DNA of 64,000 nucleotides from Anniella stebbinsi (GCA_029215795.1 JARDYH010000002.1:361486973-361550972); one strand, 5' to 3'; positions 21,337 to 32,679 are shown, numbered from the stretch's first letter. Notes: generated from the letters alone by a model not told the origin. A program made the numbers and translations.

Positions 21337-21684
21337 TAGGGGTAAATAACTATAAACTAAAATGTCTGCAGAGCTACTTAAGAGGTGGTTTGGTATGCAG
21401 GCTTCAAAAAAAGAATATACACGGTGAAACCTTTTGTGGGGCCAGAGTATGCTGGCCTCTAATACAACCTGCAGTGGTGAGGGTAAAACAGAGAAAAAGG
21501 GAGTGGACCCTGGAGTGTGTCCAGCCTTACAGATTCCCTCTTGGGTCTCTGTTTGCGCAGACAAAACTAATGGTCAGCTTCCCTAGCAGCCCTATTTGGC
21601 CTGCCTGCAAAATGACAACACATCCTCAAAGAAGATACGGGATGACAACAGGTTTTGCATTTTCTTCTTTGAAAACAGGTGCAG

Positions 21685-21845
21685 CATCATAGGAACATCG
21701 GAGGCTGCCTTATACTGAGTTAGACCTTTGGTCTACCCAGCCCAGTACTGTTGACACTGACTGGCAGCAGCTGTCCAGAGTTTCAGGCAGGAATATTTCC
21801 ACCTCGACCTGGATGCAAAGCACATGCTCTACCACTAAGCCACGG
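21685..21845 (-). mobile_element. tRNA-derived SINE
   Basis: On the minus strand GGCCGTGGCTTAGTGGTAGAG is a box A head. The body runs to the AACTCAGTATAAGGCAGCCT end. It is the 7035-7230 family, nearly complete but with a weak box B. Confidence 0.75.
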
Positions 21846-21930
21846 CCCCTTCCATCAAACCGGGTTGGAACTCGAAACACAGAATTGTGTCTTGAACGCT
21901 CACACCAAATTTCATCTCCACTGAAAATGG

Positions 21931-21950
21931 CTGGGGGGGGGGGGGGGGGG
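21931..21950. repeat. Poly-G run
   Basis: About 20 consecutive G bases, length likely uncertain in assembly. Confidence 0.85.
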
Positions 21951-22080
21951 CAAGGTGTATTTCAACTTGAAACACAGAATCATGTCCTGAACAAGCATGG
22001 CCACTTTCATTCTGACCTCTCGGAGAATAGGTGAGATGCCATGTTACACATTAAACCGGAGTGTAAACCCTTCACTGGTA

Positions 22081-22389
22081 GGGTGACCATATGGAAAGGA
22101 GGACAGGGCTCCTGTACACTTGCACGGAAAAGGGAATTTCAACAGGTGTCATTTGTATGCATGCAGCACCTGGTGAAATTCCCTCTTTATCACAACAGTT
22201 AAAGCTGCAGGAGCCCTGCCCACTTTTGTATCTGGTCACTCTAATATAGCTCCTGCAGATTTAACTGTTGTGAGGAAGAGGGAATTTCACCAGGTGCTGC
22301 ATGCATAACAATGGCACCTGATGAAATTCCCTTTTCAATACAACTGTTAAAGATACAGGAGCCCTGTCCTCCTTTCCATGTGGTCACCC
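22081..22389. mobile_element. Fully palindromic mariner-like MITE
   Basis: GGGTGACCATATGG at the left is mirrored by CCATGTGGTCACCC at the right. TA flanks are at 22079-22080 and 22390-22391. Both halves carry GGAATTTCACCAGGTGC and mirrored GCACCTGGTGAAATTCC. It is related to 9696-10011. Confidence 0.82.
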
Positions 22390-22399
22390 TATTCACTGG

Positions 22400-23200
22400 G
22401 CCAACTATTTTTTTAAACACGGACAAAATACAAAATACAACCTTTTACAGGGCTTTTGCACTTCAGCAACAACAGACAGCCGTCAGAGGGGAGAGCTCAA
22501 TTATTTCTTATCGTTTAGTCACATTCAGATTTTGTGGGTCTCGTCGAAACTTTAACGAGGAATCACCACAACATTTAACTGTAAAGGGTGACTACATGTC
22601 TAGACACCTACATCTTTAAGCTGGTCTCATTTCTCTCCTCGTCATGAGCAAGACGCAAGCAGTAGACAGCCAGGGTGGAATTCGTTCCAAGAACAAATCT
22701 TCCATGCACTTGTTCTCTCAACACAAGAGGACTGGTGTTTTTTTTAAAATATATATAGATGGAAAGGGCATTTTTAGACCCTAGGAATCACCTCGAAGAC
22801 CTCACTGAGCTCCTTCTTGGAAAACAAGACGCATCTTAGTTTCTGGGAAACCGCCGTTTTCATTTGGGGACAGGAACCCATCCATTGTCTACTTGCTTTG
22901 GAGTGTCCAGAAACGCTATTTTCACCTGTTTGCTTATGTTTTGCTACGTTTATGTGCTTTGCGAGCCCTCTGTGATGTTATAACGTAACTGAGTAGGGCC
23001 AGAGGCCTAGCTTTGTTACCGGGTATTCGGCCTAGAACAATTGTGGTTGCTGTGGTTATGGTGGCTTAGGCGCCAGACTGAGTTTAAAATGTCAGGATGG
23101 ATGTGAGAGAGGCCTTTGTAACAATAGCAAAAGCAGGGGGAGGAAAGCATCCAAATCCGGTGGAACAAAGGGAGAAACAGGTTCTCAAGAAGCTGATTTT
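22400..23200. other. No feature recognised
   Basis: Unique-looking intronic sequence. No domain, exon signature or repeat family was recognised. Confidence 0.35.
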
Positions 23201-23221
23201 TTATTTATTTTTCCAAAGTTG

Positions 23222-23275
23222 AAGAGCCCGACGCGTTTCGGCCTAATCTTTATACGGCCTTCTTCAGGGGGCTGT
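23222..23275 (-). other. Hammerhead-like RNA motif
   Basis: On the minus strand the order is AGCCC, then CTGAAGA, then a GGCC...GGCC stem with an 11-nt loop, GAAA, CGCGTC and GGGCT. CTGANGA and GAAA are the hammerhead core boxes, GTC is a possible cleavage triplet, and AGCCC can pair with GGGCT as an outer stem. An extra A before the GGCC stem and a very small third stem depart from the consensus. Similar motifs are linked to Penelope-like and other retroelements. No such element is recognisable beside it. Confidence 0.35.
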
Positions 23276-23489
23276 AAGCATTTAAAACACGTATTTGTAA
23301 AAAAACATGGTGGGAACAACATGAGTTAAAATATATTCTCGTTATAAAATCAAGCTGACATATTGCCACAGAGGCCTATGCACATATGTAAACTATTTTT
23401 TGCAACATTTTAAATTATAACAAAAGGACAAATTGCTTTGTATACTCGTATTTCATTACGTACATGCAATACATTTCTAATTTTAACTT

Positions 23490-23626
23490 GTTTTTATGCT
23501 TTATGCTTTTAAATTTTGTATATTGGTGTTTTAATTGTTCAATATTTTTAATTTTTGTAAACCGCCCAGAGAGCTTCGGCTATGGGGCGGTATATAAATG
23601 GAATAAAATAAATAAATAAATAAAAT
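23490..23626 (+). mobile_element. L2 LINE 3' tail
   Basis: TTGTAAACCGCCCAGAGAGC, then CTATGGGGCGGTATATAAA and an AATAAATAAATAAA tail. Confidence 0.85.
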
Positions 23627-23904
23627 CAAAAGAATATCTGTGAAATCTTATTTGTCGGAAGGTATTTGCAAAGATCTTCCTCTCAACAGAATTTCTTTCT
23701 CTGATAAATAACAACTGAAAAGAGTGGTATGCAGAGCCTTGTGTTATAACCCTGCACACTTTTTTTCCCTTTTTTGTCAGGTGTTATCTTTGAAGTAAAT
23801 GTCCCATTAGGAACAAGATTGCAAGGGTGCGTGAACTTTAGGCAGACAGCAGAGCCCAGCACCAGAGGTCTGACCAGGGGAGGAGCTTCAGCAAGTGACC
23901 CCTG

Positions 23905-24740
23905 AAATGGCCAGTGTTGGGCCAGGGCTGGGGAGAGCCAGGTTCAAGTCCCCACTCAGGGCTCGTCTACACCTTCAGCCCTTTCGAGATGGAGGAGGGA
24001 TGATCGCGAGGTTTCCCGCTTCCGCGATCGTCGCTCACGGGGCACACGCGAGGGAACTTTCACGCAAGGAAAGGAGAGGCGTTGCAGAAGGACCTGTGCC
24101 CCGTGACGGCGGTTCCAATGTGCAGAAGTGGGCAGGACTAGACAGATGGGTACAGGGCACTGAATTATTGTTTTTTAATAACTCCTCCGAGATGCACACA
24201 AGCGCAAACACACGGCAACACAGAGAGGGGATAGGTACTTTGTCGACTGTCGCGCATCGATGTGTTTGTGTAAAAAAACAAAAGAGAGACGCAGTTGCTG
24301 ATGAAACATGGCGATGCCCGTGCACTCTCCCCTGACAGTTCGCCAAGCCAGGAACTCATGAAGTGTGGGGGGCACACCAGCTGGGAACTGTGGGATTGTA
24401 GCAAGAGATGGGGAAAAGCCACTACAAAACCAGTTAGTGATATTCCGGAGAAACTGAGCGGTCATCCTGAGATCATCGTGGGAGTAGTTGAACGTTATGT
24501 GGCCCAGTAAGGACAACCTTGATATTATTCCGGAATAAATGGCTGATGTAGATGGCCCCTCAGATATGATGCTCAGTGGGTGATGTTGGGCCAGTCACTG
24601 ACTCTCAGCCTAATCTACCTCAAAGGGTTGTTGTTGTGAGGATAACATGGAGAGGAGAAGGATCATGTACGCGGCTTTCGGTTCCTTGGAGGAGAAGGCA
24701 GGTTACACATCTAACAAATACCTAAATAAACTGTTTGTCA
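23905..24740 (+). mobile_element. tRNA-derived SINE split by a MITE
   Basis: A box B GGTTCAAGTCCCCACTCA lies at 23941-23958. The body resumes at 24563 as CAGTGGGTGATGTTGGGCCA, CTCAGCCTAATCTACC and GGTTGTTGTTGTGAGGA. The MITE at 23959-24559 separates the halves. It is the same family as 2748-2995. Confidence 0.65.
23959..24559. mobile_element. MITE with TCA target duplication
   Basis: The left end GGGCTCGTCTACACC is inverted at the right end as GATGTAGATGGCCCC. TCA flanks both sides (23956-23958, 24560-24562). The 601-bp interior is CpG-rich on the left and has no credible ORF. A related terminus is at 57795. Confidence 0.75.
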
Positions 24741-25044
24741 TCATTCCTGGGAACCAGAGGCTACAGGAGGACCTGAAGGCAGAGGAAGACTAGAGAAATG
24801 GAGAAAAAAGTATTTTGAATGTGTAAAACTGTCCGCTGTAGCAATCGCAAAACTATCCGCCCTTCAGAAAATCTCACTGCAGCACAAGGCAAATGCATGG
24901 TTCCACTATGCACCTCTGAGCGACCAAAGTTCTGGTCACCCCATCTCAGAGAGGACACCGTAGAGCTGGTAAAGGTGCAGCCAAAATGTTCAGAGAACTG
25001 GGCGCCACAGGAAAAGGCAAAAGTGTTTGCGGCTTTAGAAAAAA

Positions 25045-25086
25045 GGATGACGGGGCGGGATATAAATGCAATAATAAATAAATAAA
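25045..25086 (+). mobile_element. SINE/LINE tail fragment
   Basis: GGCGGGATATAAATGCAATA followed by AATAAATAAATAAA matches the tail of the 2748-2995 SINE family. Confidence 0.5.
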
Positions 25087-25129
25087 ATACTAGCGGTTTA
25101 AAAATTACAAACAGTGTGGAAAGTTTTTA

Positions 25130-25410
25130 TCCCTCTCTACAAATACTAGAATTTGGGATTGGCCAATGAAGCTGATCAGTGGCATGTTCCAGGCAGACAA
25201 AAGGATGAAAGTCTTCACACAATGCATAATTAAACTTATGGGATTCGCTGCCAAAAAATCTGGTCATGCAACTGGCTTAAATGTGTGTGTGTGTGTGTGT
25301 TTTTTAAGGGAGCTTCAAAAGGGGCTTAGACAATATCATGGAGCTGTACATATCTGCTCCATATCACAATTACCAGTGATTCCTAAGGCAGACCAAACCT
25401 TGGAATCTCT
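25130..25410 (+). mobile_element. CR1-like LINE C-terminal fragment
   Basis: The decayed text corresponds to the ORF2 end seen at 25870-26020 (MKLISG, KVFTQ...KLMGFAAK). A TG repeat at about 25281-25300 interrupts it. Confidence 0.5.
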
Positions 25411-25658
25411 TATTTATTGATAGGGGAGTGGACAAAAAAATAAGCAAATAATGCCTTTTCATTGTATTATAATATACAATATGCAAAGCAAACAAACAAA
25501 ATAATCTTCCAATATCCTCCAAATATGTTCTCATACAAGAATAAATTTGAAGGAAATATGAAGGAAAACATTAGAATATATATATACCGTATTTGTTAAC
25601 ATAAATCACGGGTGTTGAGCCTCTTTAAGCCCAACGAGCGAATTCCATTTTGGAGACT

Positions 25659-26380
25659 GAATGACAAGATAGCTAGGTTACTTATTATGGGCACGTCTAC
25701 ATTACAAAGGCAAACTGGTTCAGTGCCCATGCTGACTGCTTTTAAAACAGAACCATATGTGGTAAAGCGGTGCTTCCTGTTGTGTTGTTTTGGTGGAAAA
25801 TTATGCCTGGTGTGGAGAATGTGGATTGGAAGATGTGTTTCTCCCTCTCCCATAATACTAGAACCCAACGGGGTCCTTATCCCATGAAGCTGATTGGTGG
25901 GAGATTCAGAACAAATAAAAGGAAGGACTTCTTCACACAGCGCATAGGTAAACTATGGAAATCACTACAAGATGTGACGATGGCCACCAATTTGGATGGC
26001 TTTAAAGGTGGCTACTAGCCCTGATGGTTATGTGCTACCTTCAGTATCAGAGGCAGTAAGCCTGTGTGCACCAGGTTGCTGGGGAACATGGGTGGGAGGG
26101 TGCTTTTGGACCATATCCTGCTTTGTTGGGCCCTGGTCGACAGCTAGTTGACCACTGTGTGAACAGAGGGCTGGATTAGATGGACCCTCGGTCTGATCCA
26201 GCATGGCTCTTCTTATGTTCTTATCAATACGATGAATAGTGTCTCTAAAAAACACACAACGCATCTGGAAGTACATCTACTTCTGGTTCTTCTTTAAAAG
26301 CAGTCAGCATGGGCACTAAACCAGATTGTCTTTGCAATGCAGACATGCCCATAGTAAGTAACCTAGCTACCTTGTCATTC
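25659..26380. mobile_element. Palindromic MITE split by a CR1-like LINE
   Basis: A 99-bp left arm (25659-25757) starting GAATGACAAGATAGCTAGG is mirrored by the right arm (26282-26380) ending CCTAGCTACCTTGTCATTC, with few mismatches. Weaker pairing continues inwards. The interior 25800-26225 is a CR1-like insertion. Confidence 0.8.
25800..26225 (+). mobile_element. CR1-like LINE 3' end
   Basis: The plus strand reads PGVENVDWKMCFSLSHNTRT, then PMKLIGGRFRTNKRKDFFTQ, and ATNLDGFKGG, the end of ORF2. It finishes with GTCTGATCCAGCATGGCTC and TTCTTATGTTCTTA. Confidence 0.85.
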
Positions 26381-26530
26381 CGGCCCTACCCAGGAAAGCA
26401 TAATATGTCCTCCTACTAGTATTCGGTGGTTGGACGCTGACCAACTGGCATTCCACCTGGGGTCAAACCTGGCCCACAGGCTCCAAGCTTCCAACCTTAG
26501 TCTATGACTCAATTTCCTTATAGAGGCAAA

Positions 26531-26764
26531 GGCTGAATTCAGACGACACAATAAGCAACGGGGGGGGGGGGGGGGGGGGGACAATCGTCAGTTGCATTGA
26601 CTATCGTGTTGTCCGAATGCTGCCATAGTCAACTCAGCGCTGATCCTAATCCACGCCACAGTTGATTATTTATTACCATGTTGTGTGGGGAGTACCCCCT
26701 AGATGAACAACTGTAAAGTTGATTATTACCCCACCATTGACTGTCGTGTTGTCCAAATTCAGCC
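26531..26764. mobile_element. MITE of the 3-bp-duplication family
   Basis: GGCTGAATTCAGACGACAC at the left is inverted at the right. It is in opposite orientation to 10024-10247. A run of about 19 G lies near 26562. The flanks AAA and GAA agree at two of three bases. Confidence 0.82.
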
Positions 26765-28260
26765 GAAGCGTTTAGGGAAGAGGCCAGATAAATTTCGAGA
26801 CGTAAAGCTGGAGCACCGTCAATACTTTTTGAAACATCCACTTTGCCTTAATAAAAGAAACTGGCTTTCCAATTGTTTTAGTAGCAATGAGATTTTCTGG
26901 GCCACAGTGATCCGGTTATGCTTCCCACTAAGACTCCCGTACAGGAAACTCGCTTGCGTCACGTCATATAGCCTTTAATCAGGAAGCTTCAAAAGCAGGA
27001 GACACTGGCTCATTTGATTCCCCTGGGCTTGGGCAGGCTTTTCTCCACACAGTTCTATGTATCTGCAAGTTGTCTTACCTTGAGACGCTGATGAGGCTGG
27101 GCTTCCAAACTGCAACTCTTCACTGCAGTTCAAAGCTAAGAGCTGCTAAGGCTTGCTCCCTATGCAATCAAGGGACTGTCATCAGTTAAGGAGGGCAAAG
27201 CAGAGTGACTTACTTGAACCCACACCTATGCAGCAACACACTGCTAGTTTAGATACAGCAAATCTATAGTTTACAAATATATGGGCATCAATGCTACTGG
27301 AATAACTTGGTCACTTCCCTGCTCACACTTAACTCCAGATAATTTATGAATTAATTAAGCTCCCCATAGAGATCGTAGGGGGAATTTACCTCTTACCTCC
27401 CTCCATTGTGAGAACAGCCAATTGTCTTCTGCTCTCTTACTCCTGTTACTTATCCATTTGTTTTGCCAGAGTCTGCACTCCTCTCCCTTCGTCCGACTCC
27501 TAAAAGAAGGCTCCTTGCCTCTCATGGCTTCCTCCAAATGATGGAATGCTCTTCCATGCAAAAGAGTTTCCCTGCACACAGAAAACTAGCATGTCAAGGA
27601 GAAGGGCTCTAGCTGTGCCACAACAGGCTAGCTTTCCACATGGAGGGATGTATTTATTTATTTTTCTGCATGCCAGCAGATTCCATCTAAACCTGATATT
27701 AGCGATAGCATCACGTGAGCCCCGCCCTCCCCCCCCACTTGCAGTCAGAAGTGGTAGATTTGCCATGGTGGTGGAAACTACACAAACACTCGGCCTTCTT
27801 CGTGACTCGGGCCCTAGAACCATCTAGCTCAGCAATATCTACACAACTGGGATTTATAATATGGTGTCGATGGGCTCCGGCGTGTCCACAGGCATCTTAC
27901 TTCGTACCCATCATTCTCCCTCACCCTCCTGATTTTCATTTCTTTCTTAAGATTTTTATGAATTACACTTTAAAAAACAAACCAACCTGGGAGGCCGGCA
28001 TGCTACAACGCAAAGCGCTGCCTTCCGGCACCATCTTTATTTGGGTTCAAAAGAGTTGGTCTTGTGATTTGGAGCTCAAGACACCACCTTTGCCTTTTCC
28101 ATACATTTTTGAGCATAGGTTCTTTTAGTCTCAGCATTTTGGCTTCTGGGAAATTCGTGCTATGTGACCGGCCACGTCCGCTATAGTCCCCATGTCACAA
28201 ATGGGCAAGCCATTCCCCATGGCAGCCATTTTGTGAGAGTGCCCATGCCCTGCTCTCAAA
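26765..28260. other. No gene recognised
   Basis: Intronic sequence. There is some MITE-like CATCACGTGAG-type GC-rich material near 27710 but no family could be assigned and no exon signature was seen. Confidence 0.3.
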
Positions 28261-28264
28261 ATTC

Positions 28265-28332
28265 CAAATTTGTAAACTGCCCAGAGAGCTTTGGCTATTG
28301 GGTGGTATAAAAATGCAATAAATAAACAAATG
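28265..28332 (+). mobile_element. L2 LINE 3' tail
   Basis: TTTGTAAACTGCCCAGAGAG, then GGGTGGTATAAAAATGCAAT and an AATAAACAAAT tail. Confidence 0.75.
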
Positions 28333-28384
28333 TGCCCACCAACCCAGAAAGGCTCACCAGGTTTTGAGACGGGGGTCTTTTTCT

Positions 28385-28470
28385 CATCGTCACCCAGAAA
28401 TGCCAGGGATCAAACCTGGGACCTTTTGCATGCAAGGCAGGTATTCTACTTCTGAGCTACAGCCTCTTTT
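28385..28470 (-). mobile_element. tRNA-derived SINE head
   Basis: Minus-strand GAGGCTGTAGCTCAGAAGTAG, then TTGCATGCAAAAGGTCCC and a box B GGTTTGATCCC. The body is absent. Confidence 0.6.
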
Positions 28471-29252
28471 GGCTAGTAGCCAAGGGGAGACTTATTCCCC
28501 CTGCCCATGTACTAATCTATTCCTCTGTAAAGACACTCCGACTGCCCAGAGATCCCTTGCCCTGCATTCTCCTTGCCTCCAACAGCAACTTGAGGCCCGT
28601 TAATTTGTAGCTTGATGCACCCCAGTTGGTCAACAGGCTCCGACTGATAGTAGCCGGGCTTGCCATCCTGTCTGCCGCTGCCCCAGACTTATCCGTTCCC
28701 TGCACATTTCTTCGCATCCTGTTCTAGGAATACAGGTTTCGTTGTTCCTAGAGTCAGCGTTGGTTCGCGGTGTGGACTGTCTCCAGGGAACGGGCAATTC
28801 AGTTATCTGATTTTCACCTTCCACCTGCTGTGGAGAACCATCCATCCCCAGGAGCTGCGCTCCTTCCCTTCCAATTCCCCAAGCGCCTGCCGCTGAGAGC
28901 AGCCGTGTCTGTCCCTCTGCTGTTCCAATTTTGTCAGCCAACAAGCCTTGAATACAAGCGTTGCTAATCCTCACAGCTATCAGCACCATTCCTCAGGAAC
29001 AACAGGGAAATCGTTGGCAAGCCGCACTGCGATGCAGGGACCGACCCGTTACCCAGGGTTTTCAGTTACAAACAGGGCTAAGAACAGCACCTCCATGTCT
29101 AGGACAGAACAAAAGACAGGCAAGACGCCCCGCTGCCCGCTTGCTCTACTGAAGCCAAGAAGGCAACACTCCATGCGGAAGCTTCAGAGATACAGAAAGT
29201 CACTCAACGCCAAATCTCAGAATCCACAAAAAATTACAACTTAGTCCCCTTA
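28471..29252. other. No feature recognised
   Basis: Unique-looking sequence with only short open frames and no repeat family identified. Confidence 0.35.
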
Positions 29253-29814
29253 GTGTTGCCAAAAACCTCCCACCATATTGGGAGACAATAAAGAGGTCTG
29301 CCACGTAATCCACAAAGCTTTCTTCAGGCAAAAAACGTCTCTTCCCACTGAAGAGAAGTTTAAACTTTAGGAACTATTCTCTAGGCAAAACTATGCGAAC
29401 TAAGCAAGACAATTGTCCTTTCAAGAAAAAGGGAAAGCCTTTTCCCAGAACGCTTTAACTTCAAGGAGGCTGGTTCTGAAGAAGCCTTTGGCGAGAAGCT
29501 AGCTGGGTCGACCTTCTCTCGCCTTCCTTTGCTCCGCCCGTTTGAGTCTGCGGCGGACTCTAGGATCTGCTAGCCTTGAAGTGCCCTCCCCCTCTGAAGA
29601 ATAATAATTTCCCATAGACTGTGTGTTGTTAACGTTTTCAGTGACAAGGTCTGGTGAAGGTTCATCCCCAGTTGGTGAAGAGCCCGTGAGAATCACCTCC
29701 CCCACTTCACTTGTAGGCCGGTACGTTTCTGGCGCTGCCGCTTCAGAATCTGATTCCGACTGATCGCCAGAAACTCCGTCCCCCAGCTTACGGGGAACAG
29801 GCCTAGTCACGACA
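29253..29814 (-). mobile_element. Solo LTR with internal open frame
   Basis: On the minus strand it starts TGTCGTGACTAGGCC and ends near GGCAACAC. CCTTA occurs on both sides (29248-29252, 29815-29819), a 5-bp duplication. It closely matches the plus-oriented copy at 31591-32134. A 103-codon open frame (29810-29499) begins just inside the start. It is acidic and serine-rich at first, contains GEVILTGSSPTGDEPSP, and ends in a basic stretch, RRRLKRAEQRKAREGR. A segment of about 27 bp near 29505 is absent from the other copy and ends the frame early. I do not recognise the protein. Confidence 0.72.
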
Positions 29815-29819
29815 CCTTA

Positions 29820-30330
29820 ACCCCTCATCCTGCACCTTTCTCTGAATAGCCAGACGTCAAAATTTTGACATGTCTTTTCCACTTAGCAGTATAGTATCAA
29901 AGCATAGAACCTTTCACTAACCAACTACATCTCCACTTCAGATCCTTTAAATGCCGCCTTGCCTTGCCATATAATGAGCTGCTTTTAGGGTTGTGGAAGG
30001 CCCCAGTTTGACACTTTCCCCAAAATAAAACAGCAGTGACACATGGGTTATGACCAGGTGGTGAACAACGTCACAGTCCTGCTGCTGAAATTCCCACAGT
30101 TCAAGATGAGATCTATTCCACTGAAGGAAGAGGTTCACAGCCTAGAGATGCCCCGTGATCCACCTTTGTCACTGGAGGCAGAGGTGGCTCTATTTACTTA
30201 CAACATTTACAAACGGTTCTATATCTAAAACGATTCCCAAGCAGTGAACTCTAAAGAGAAAAAAAAATCAAAATACAAAAGAATAAAAATGTTTAAAATC
30301 AAGTTATACCAATAAAACTGTGCTTGATCA
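29820..30330. other. No feature recognised
   Basis: The sequence between the first solo LTR and an L2 fragment has no assignable family. Confidence 0.3.
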
Positions 30331-30660
30331 TTACCTCTATGCCAGGGACTGCTTTTCTCTAGTGCAGGCTAGGGCGCCAGCTGCAATCCTTCCTGGACCG
30401 AGGTAACCTGGCCTCGGTGATCTGGCAACCTCCAGGTTAGACTACTGTAGTGTGCTCCATATGGAGCTGCCCTTGAAGACGGTTTGAAAATGGCATTTCA
30501 TTCAGAACATGTGGGCTAGACTGCTAATGGAGGCTGGGAATGCTGGTTCTATGAAGCAGGTGCTCTGACAGCTGCATATACTTCCAAGTCCATTTCTGGG
30601 CCCAATGAAATGTGTCAGCTTCAATATTTAAAGCCTTTCCTGGCTTAGGACTGGAGTGGG
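30330..30660 (+). mobile_element. L2 LINE fragment
   Basis: Plus text includes LDYCSVLHMELPLKTV and IQNMWARLLMEAG, matching the L2 signature YCNALYMGLP...QNAAARLL after decay. Confidence 0.6.
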
Positions 30661-31019
30661 AAACTGCAGGAGGTCCGGGGGCCATTTTTACCCCTCCAGA
30701 CGCCCCCCGCCCCCCCGGCAGCAACACCCTCCCCATGGGCACTGAAAAATGAAACAAAATATGAAATATTAAAAATGGCATCCACAGCAACTACGGAGTG
30801 CCCAAATTGTGAAAATTAGTCTGCTAATTTTGAGCCCTTTGGTGCTCCATAGCTTCAACGGATGCCATTTTAAAAAATTTCCTCTTTTCCGATTGAGGGA
30901 GCAGCAAGGGCGGATGTTGCCCTGGCTTAGGAACAGGGTACCTGAATGACTGCCTCCCCCTCTCTCTCTTTGTACCCATCCACACAGTGAGATCTTCTGC
31001 TGAGGGCCTTCTATACGTG

Positions 31020-31300
31020 CCCCTCCTGTCTGAGGCAAGACCGATGGCCGCCAGGAAAAGAGTCTCTTTAGCGCCATGCAAAGACCACTTTATTTCCCCA
31101 GATTTTAGGTCTGGTGTTGTTTTTTCTTAAATCTGGTTTTTAAAATCTTGTTGCCTTCTGGTTCTTGTGTTTTTATGATGTCTGGGATTGTTTTATTTGC
31201 AGTTCAATTGCTTTTGCGTTTTTCTTATTCCTAAAACCACTCTGAGGATTTTTGCCATAGGGCAGCATAGAAATATCTAAAAAGGAATCAGAAATAAAAG
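31020..31300 (+). mobile_element. L2-like LINE 3' fragment
   Basis: A short coding remnant is followed by an AT-rich UTR and GCCATAGGGCAGCATAGAAAT, then an A-rich end. Confidence 0.4.
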
Positions 31301-31590
31301 GAATAGTAACGCTTTTTGATGCACTGTCTCTAACACCAATAGCTCTTGGAGAGCTCCCCTACGTAACTTTCAGCTATAACGTCTTCCAAGTCTCACAGTG
31401 GGGTAGAGGGGCCCACCTAGGCTCCCAACGATGGCTCAGGAGCTCCCAGCATACAGGGGAGAGGAGGGGCTGCCCCTATTCTCCCCCAGTCACATCCCCT
31501 TCTACTTTCACTAAGGGGAGAGGCAGCAGCCATGTCTAGGATCTGGAATTCTGCTCCAAAGGAAAACATCTTGCCTCTTCTCTTCTGGCT

Positions 31591-32134
31591 TGTCGTAACT
31601 AGGCCTGTTCCCCTTAGGTTGGGGGAAGGAGTTTCTGGCGATCAATCGGAATCAGATTCTGAAGAAGAAGAGACAGTGCCAGAAACGTACCGGCCTACAC
31701 GGGAAATGGGAGAGGTGATTCTCACGGGCTCTTCACCAACTGGGGATGAACCTTCACCAGACCTTGTCACTGAAAACATTAACAACACACAGTCTATGGG
31801 AAATCAGTATTCTTCAGAGGGGGAGGGCACTTCAAGGCTAGCTGATCCTAGAGTCCGCCGCAAACTCAAACGGGCGGAGCAAAGGAAGGCGAGAGAAGGT
31901 CGGCCCGGAACCAGCCTCCTTGAAGTTAAAGCGTTCTGGGAAAAGGCTTTCCCTTTTTCTTGAAAGGCAATTGTCTTGCTTAGTTCGCATAGTTTTGCCG
32001 AGAGGATAGTTCCTAGAGGCTAGACTCTCTTCAGGTGGGAAGAGATGTTTATTGCCTGAAGAAAGCTTCATGGATTACGTGGCAGACCTCTTTATTGTCT
32101 CCCAAAAAGGTGGGAGGTTTTGAGAAACACGACA
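31591..32134 (+). mobile_element. Solo LTR with internal open frame
   Basis: It starts TGTCGTAACT and ends AAACACGACA, so the ends form the short inverted repeat usual for LTRs. The flanks TGGCT and TTGCT agree at four of five bases. The open frame matching the 29253-29814 copy runs through 31963, longer because the short segment near its end is absent. TCTTTATTGTCTCCC near 32088 is shared with the other copy. The internal region is lost. Confidence 0.75.
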
Positions 32135-32199
32135 TTGCTTTCCACAAGAAGGCAAAAAAAAAAAAAAATCCTTTTTAGGAAGACACTTCTGCTGGGAAT

Positions 32200-32395
32200 T
32201 GCCATCCTTCTGGATTTTGTTTGTAACTGTCCCTTGAATATTTTAACTGCTGCTTTATGTACCTTTTTTAATTGCTGTTTTAATATTTAAATCCCTCATT
32301 GTTATATTGTAAGGGCTCCTCGTAATTATCAGTTTTGTGGTTTTCTCCAGAGGAACGACAGGGTAATAAATATTGCATATAAACAAACAAACCAG
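32200..32395 (+). mobile_element. LINE 3' UTR fragment
   Basis: An AT-rich stretch with TTTAATTGCTGTTTTAATAT and a terminal AACAAACAAAC tail. The family is uncertain. Confidence 0.3.
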
Positions 32396-32679
32396 ATCAA
32401 GAAGTTGGTGAACAGGGAAAACTGGAAGTCCTAGCTGGTGAGGGATTTGAAAATTCCTACCAGAGCAAGTTGCAGGTTGAAAGTTCGGGAAATGCAATTC
32501 CCTGCGTCATCAAAACAGTAATCTCTAGAAAGACAAAATCCAGCAGACTAGAGCACCATGTCGAATCCTGTGGTGGGAAGGAGTAAATCTCCGTGGCTTG
32601 TAGAAGAAACGGATGCTGGAGTGCCTGTTGTTGGGTTAGTGCCTGTCATTGTTTGTGTTGTGACATTTCCACAGAAGGG

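Larger units (their letters stand above)
25608..26495. mobile_element. Likely hAT-like element split by a palindromic MITE
   Basis: GTGTTGAGCCTCTTTAAGCCC at the left and AACCTGGCCCACAGGCTCC at the right resemble the two ends of the element at 62719-63027. Between them lies the palindromic MITE at 25659-26380. The assignment is tentative. Confidence 0.35.
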
